Assembly (NCBI RefSeq): GCF_003403295.1
Contig: NZ_QUWV01000209.1
Span: forward strand, 1-53,871
Length of the DNA stretch: 53,871 nt
Source of the DNA: Komagataeibacter melaceti
GTDB lineage: Bacteria; Pseudomonadota; Alphaproteobacteria; Acetobacterales; Acetobacteraceae
Direction of reading: 5' to 3'
Below the pieces are notes generated by a model. The model had not been told where the DNA came from. It saw only the letters and a program-made list of their open reading frames with translations, and ran no database searches. How positions within the stretch are numbered: the stretch's first letter is position 1; each line of letters opens with the position of its first letter. Both the position numbers and the translations under genes were made by a program. This document shows, piece by piece, positions 53,448 through 53,871 of the stretch.

Positions 53448-53871
53448 ATGACCACTCGCCCCCATCTCCTTGACGCCCTTCGTGAACAGGTTCTGCTTTG
53501 TGATGGCGGCATGGGTTCACGCGTGCAGCTTCTGGATCTGGAAGTGGAACGTGATTACTGGGGGCAGGAAAACTGCACCGAAATCCTGAACCTTTCCCGC
53601 CCCGAACTGGTGCGTGAAATCCACCGTGGCTATTTCGAGGCCGGGGCGGACATGGTGGAGACCAACAGCTTTGGCGGCACACCCATAACGCTGGGTGAGT
53701 TCGGGCTGGCCGACCGCGCGCGTGAGATCAACCGCACCGCCGCCCATCTGGCGCGCGAGGCGGCGGAAAGCTTTTCCGACGGACGGCACCGCTACGTGGT
53801 CGGTTCCATCGGGCCGGGCACCAAGCTGCCCTCGCTTGGCAACATTGATTACGACACGCTGGAAGCGGGCC
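53448..53871 (+). CDS. metH: Methionine synthase, homocysteine-methyltransferase domain (N-terminal part, runs off the window)
   Basis: Only about 141 residues are visible. They match the start of cobalamin-dependent methionine synthase or its split homocysteine S-methyltransferase: LLCDGGMGSRVQLLDL near residues 16-31, then ADMVETNSFGGTP and VVGSIGPGTKLPSLG. The zinc Cys ligands lie further on, outside the window. AGGA lies 6 nt before the ATG at 53448. In many alpha-proteobacteria metH is split in two genes, so this may be the shorter bmt-type product; that cannot be told here. Confidence 0.88.
   Translation, partial: MTTRPHLLDALREQVLLCDGGMGSRVQLLDLEVERDYWGQENCTEILNLSRPELVREIHRGYFEAGADMVETNSFGGTPITLGEFGLADRAREINRTAAHLAREAAESFSDGRHRYVVGSIGPGTKLPSLGNIDYDTLEAG

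Noticed and set aside
1-53871. CRISPR arrays, insertion sequences, prophage genes, rRNA operons
   Set aside because: No regularly spaced repeats, transposase, integrase, phage structural gene or rRNA sequence was seen.

Overview
The window is about 54 kb of GC-rich (roughly 63-65 % by eye), gene-dense chromosome. Gene content points to an acetic acid bacterium (Acetobacteraceae, close to Komagataeibacter, Gluconacetobacter or Novacetimonas). The evidence is a fused transaldolase/glucose-6-phosphate isomerase inside a tkt / tal-pgi / gnd / zwf cluster, a short 6-phosphogluconate dehydrogenase, a circularly permuted alpha-proteobacterial tmRNA with tag ANDNSEVLAVAA, ThyX rather than ThyA, an alpha-type SspB, and an intergenic repeat that I recall from Komagataeibacter genomes. 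The assignment is inferred from content; no database was searched. I see no insertion sequence, prophage, CRISPR array or rRNA.

Layout. 1-8.9 kb (all minus): pentose-phosphate cluster tkt, tal-pgi, gnd, zwf, followed by two Cof-type HAD phosphatases. 9.3-12.6 kb (plus): metallo-beta-lactamase-fold hydrolase, ankyrin protein, hisC, small basic protein. 12.6-15.2 kb: an RbtT/DalT-like polyol transporter, a long AT-rich regulatory region with dyads, and a secreted four-cysteine protein. 15.2-25.4 kb: osmoregulated periplasmic glucan genes opgG/D-opgH and a separate opgC, interleaved with a ModE-like regulator, a GNAT enzyme, mannitol 2-dehydrogenase and a degP-FUSC pair. 25.6-31.2 kb: mrp, then a tightly overlapping queuosine operon queA-tgt-queG followed by an RHH protein and a DjlA-like co-chaperone. 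31.4-35.1 kb: small ORF, PEBP protein, VOC protein, class I fumarase and sspB. 35.3-41.2 kb: ssrA (tmRNA), thyX, mlaA-mlaC, a repeat element, GNAT, ettA and tRNA-Ile(CAU). 41.4-53.9 kb: ppa, then a six-gene minus-strand operon, a CobW-like small protein, and the start of metH.

The most unusual system is the operon at 42.0-52.8 kb. It encodes a type I secretion ABC exporter with a C39-like N-terminal domain lacking the expected catalytic residues, an HlyD adaptor, a long SEL1-repeat protein, a GT2-GT4 two-domain glycosyltransferase with a TPR-like N-terminus, a protein with a hydrophobic-W (ChW)-like segment and a second GT4. Junctions overlap or nearly abut, so these genes are probably made together. 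I read it as a machine that glycosylates and exports a surface protein or assembles a surface glycan. No substrate gene and no TolC-type outer-membrane protein lie in the window. A second noteworthy locus is a 121-residue protein that resembles COG0523 (CobW/zinc chaperone) GTPases around a CxCC motif but has no Walker A P-loop; it sits divergent to cobalamin-dependent metH. A third is the adjacency of ssrA and sspB, the tag and the adaptor that delivers tagged proteins to ClpXP.

Many long open frames lie antisense to real genes because of the high GC; these were excluded.
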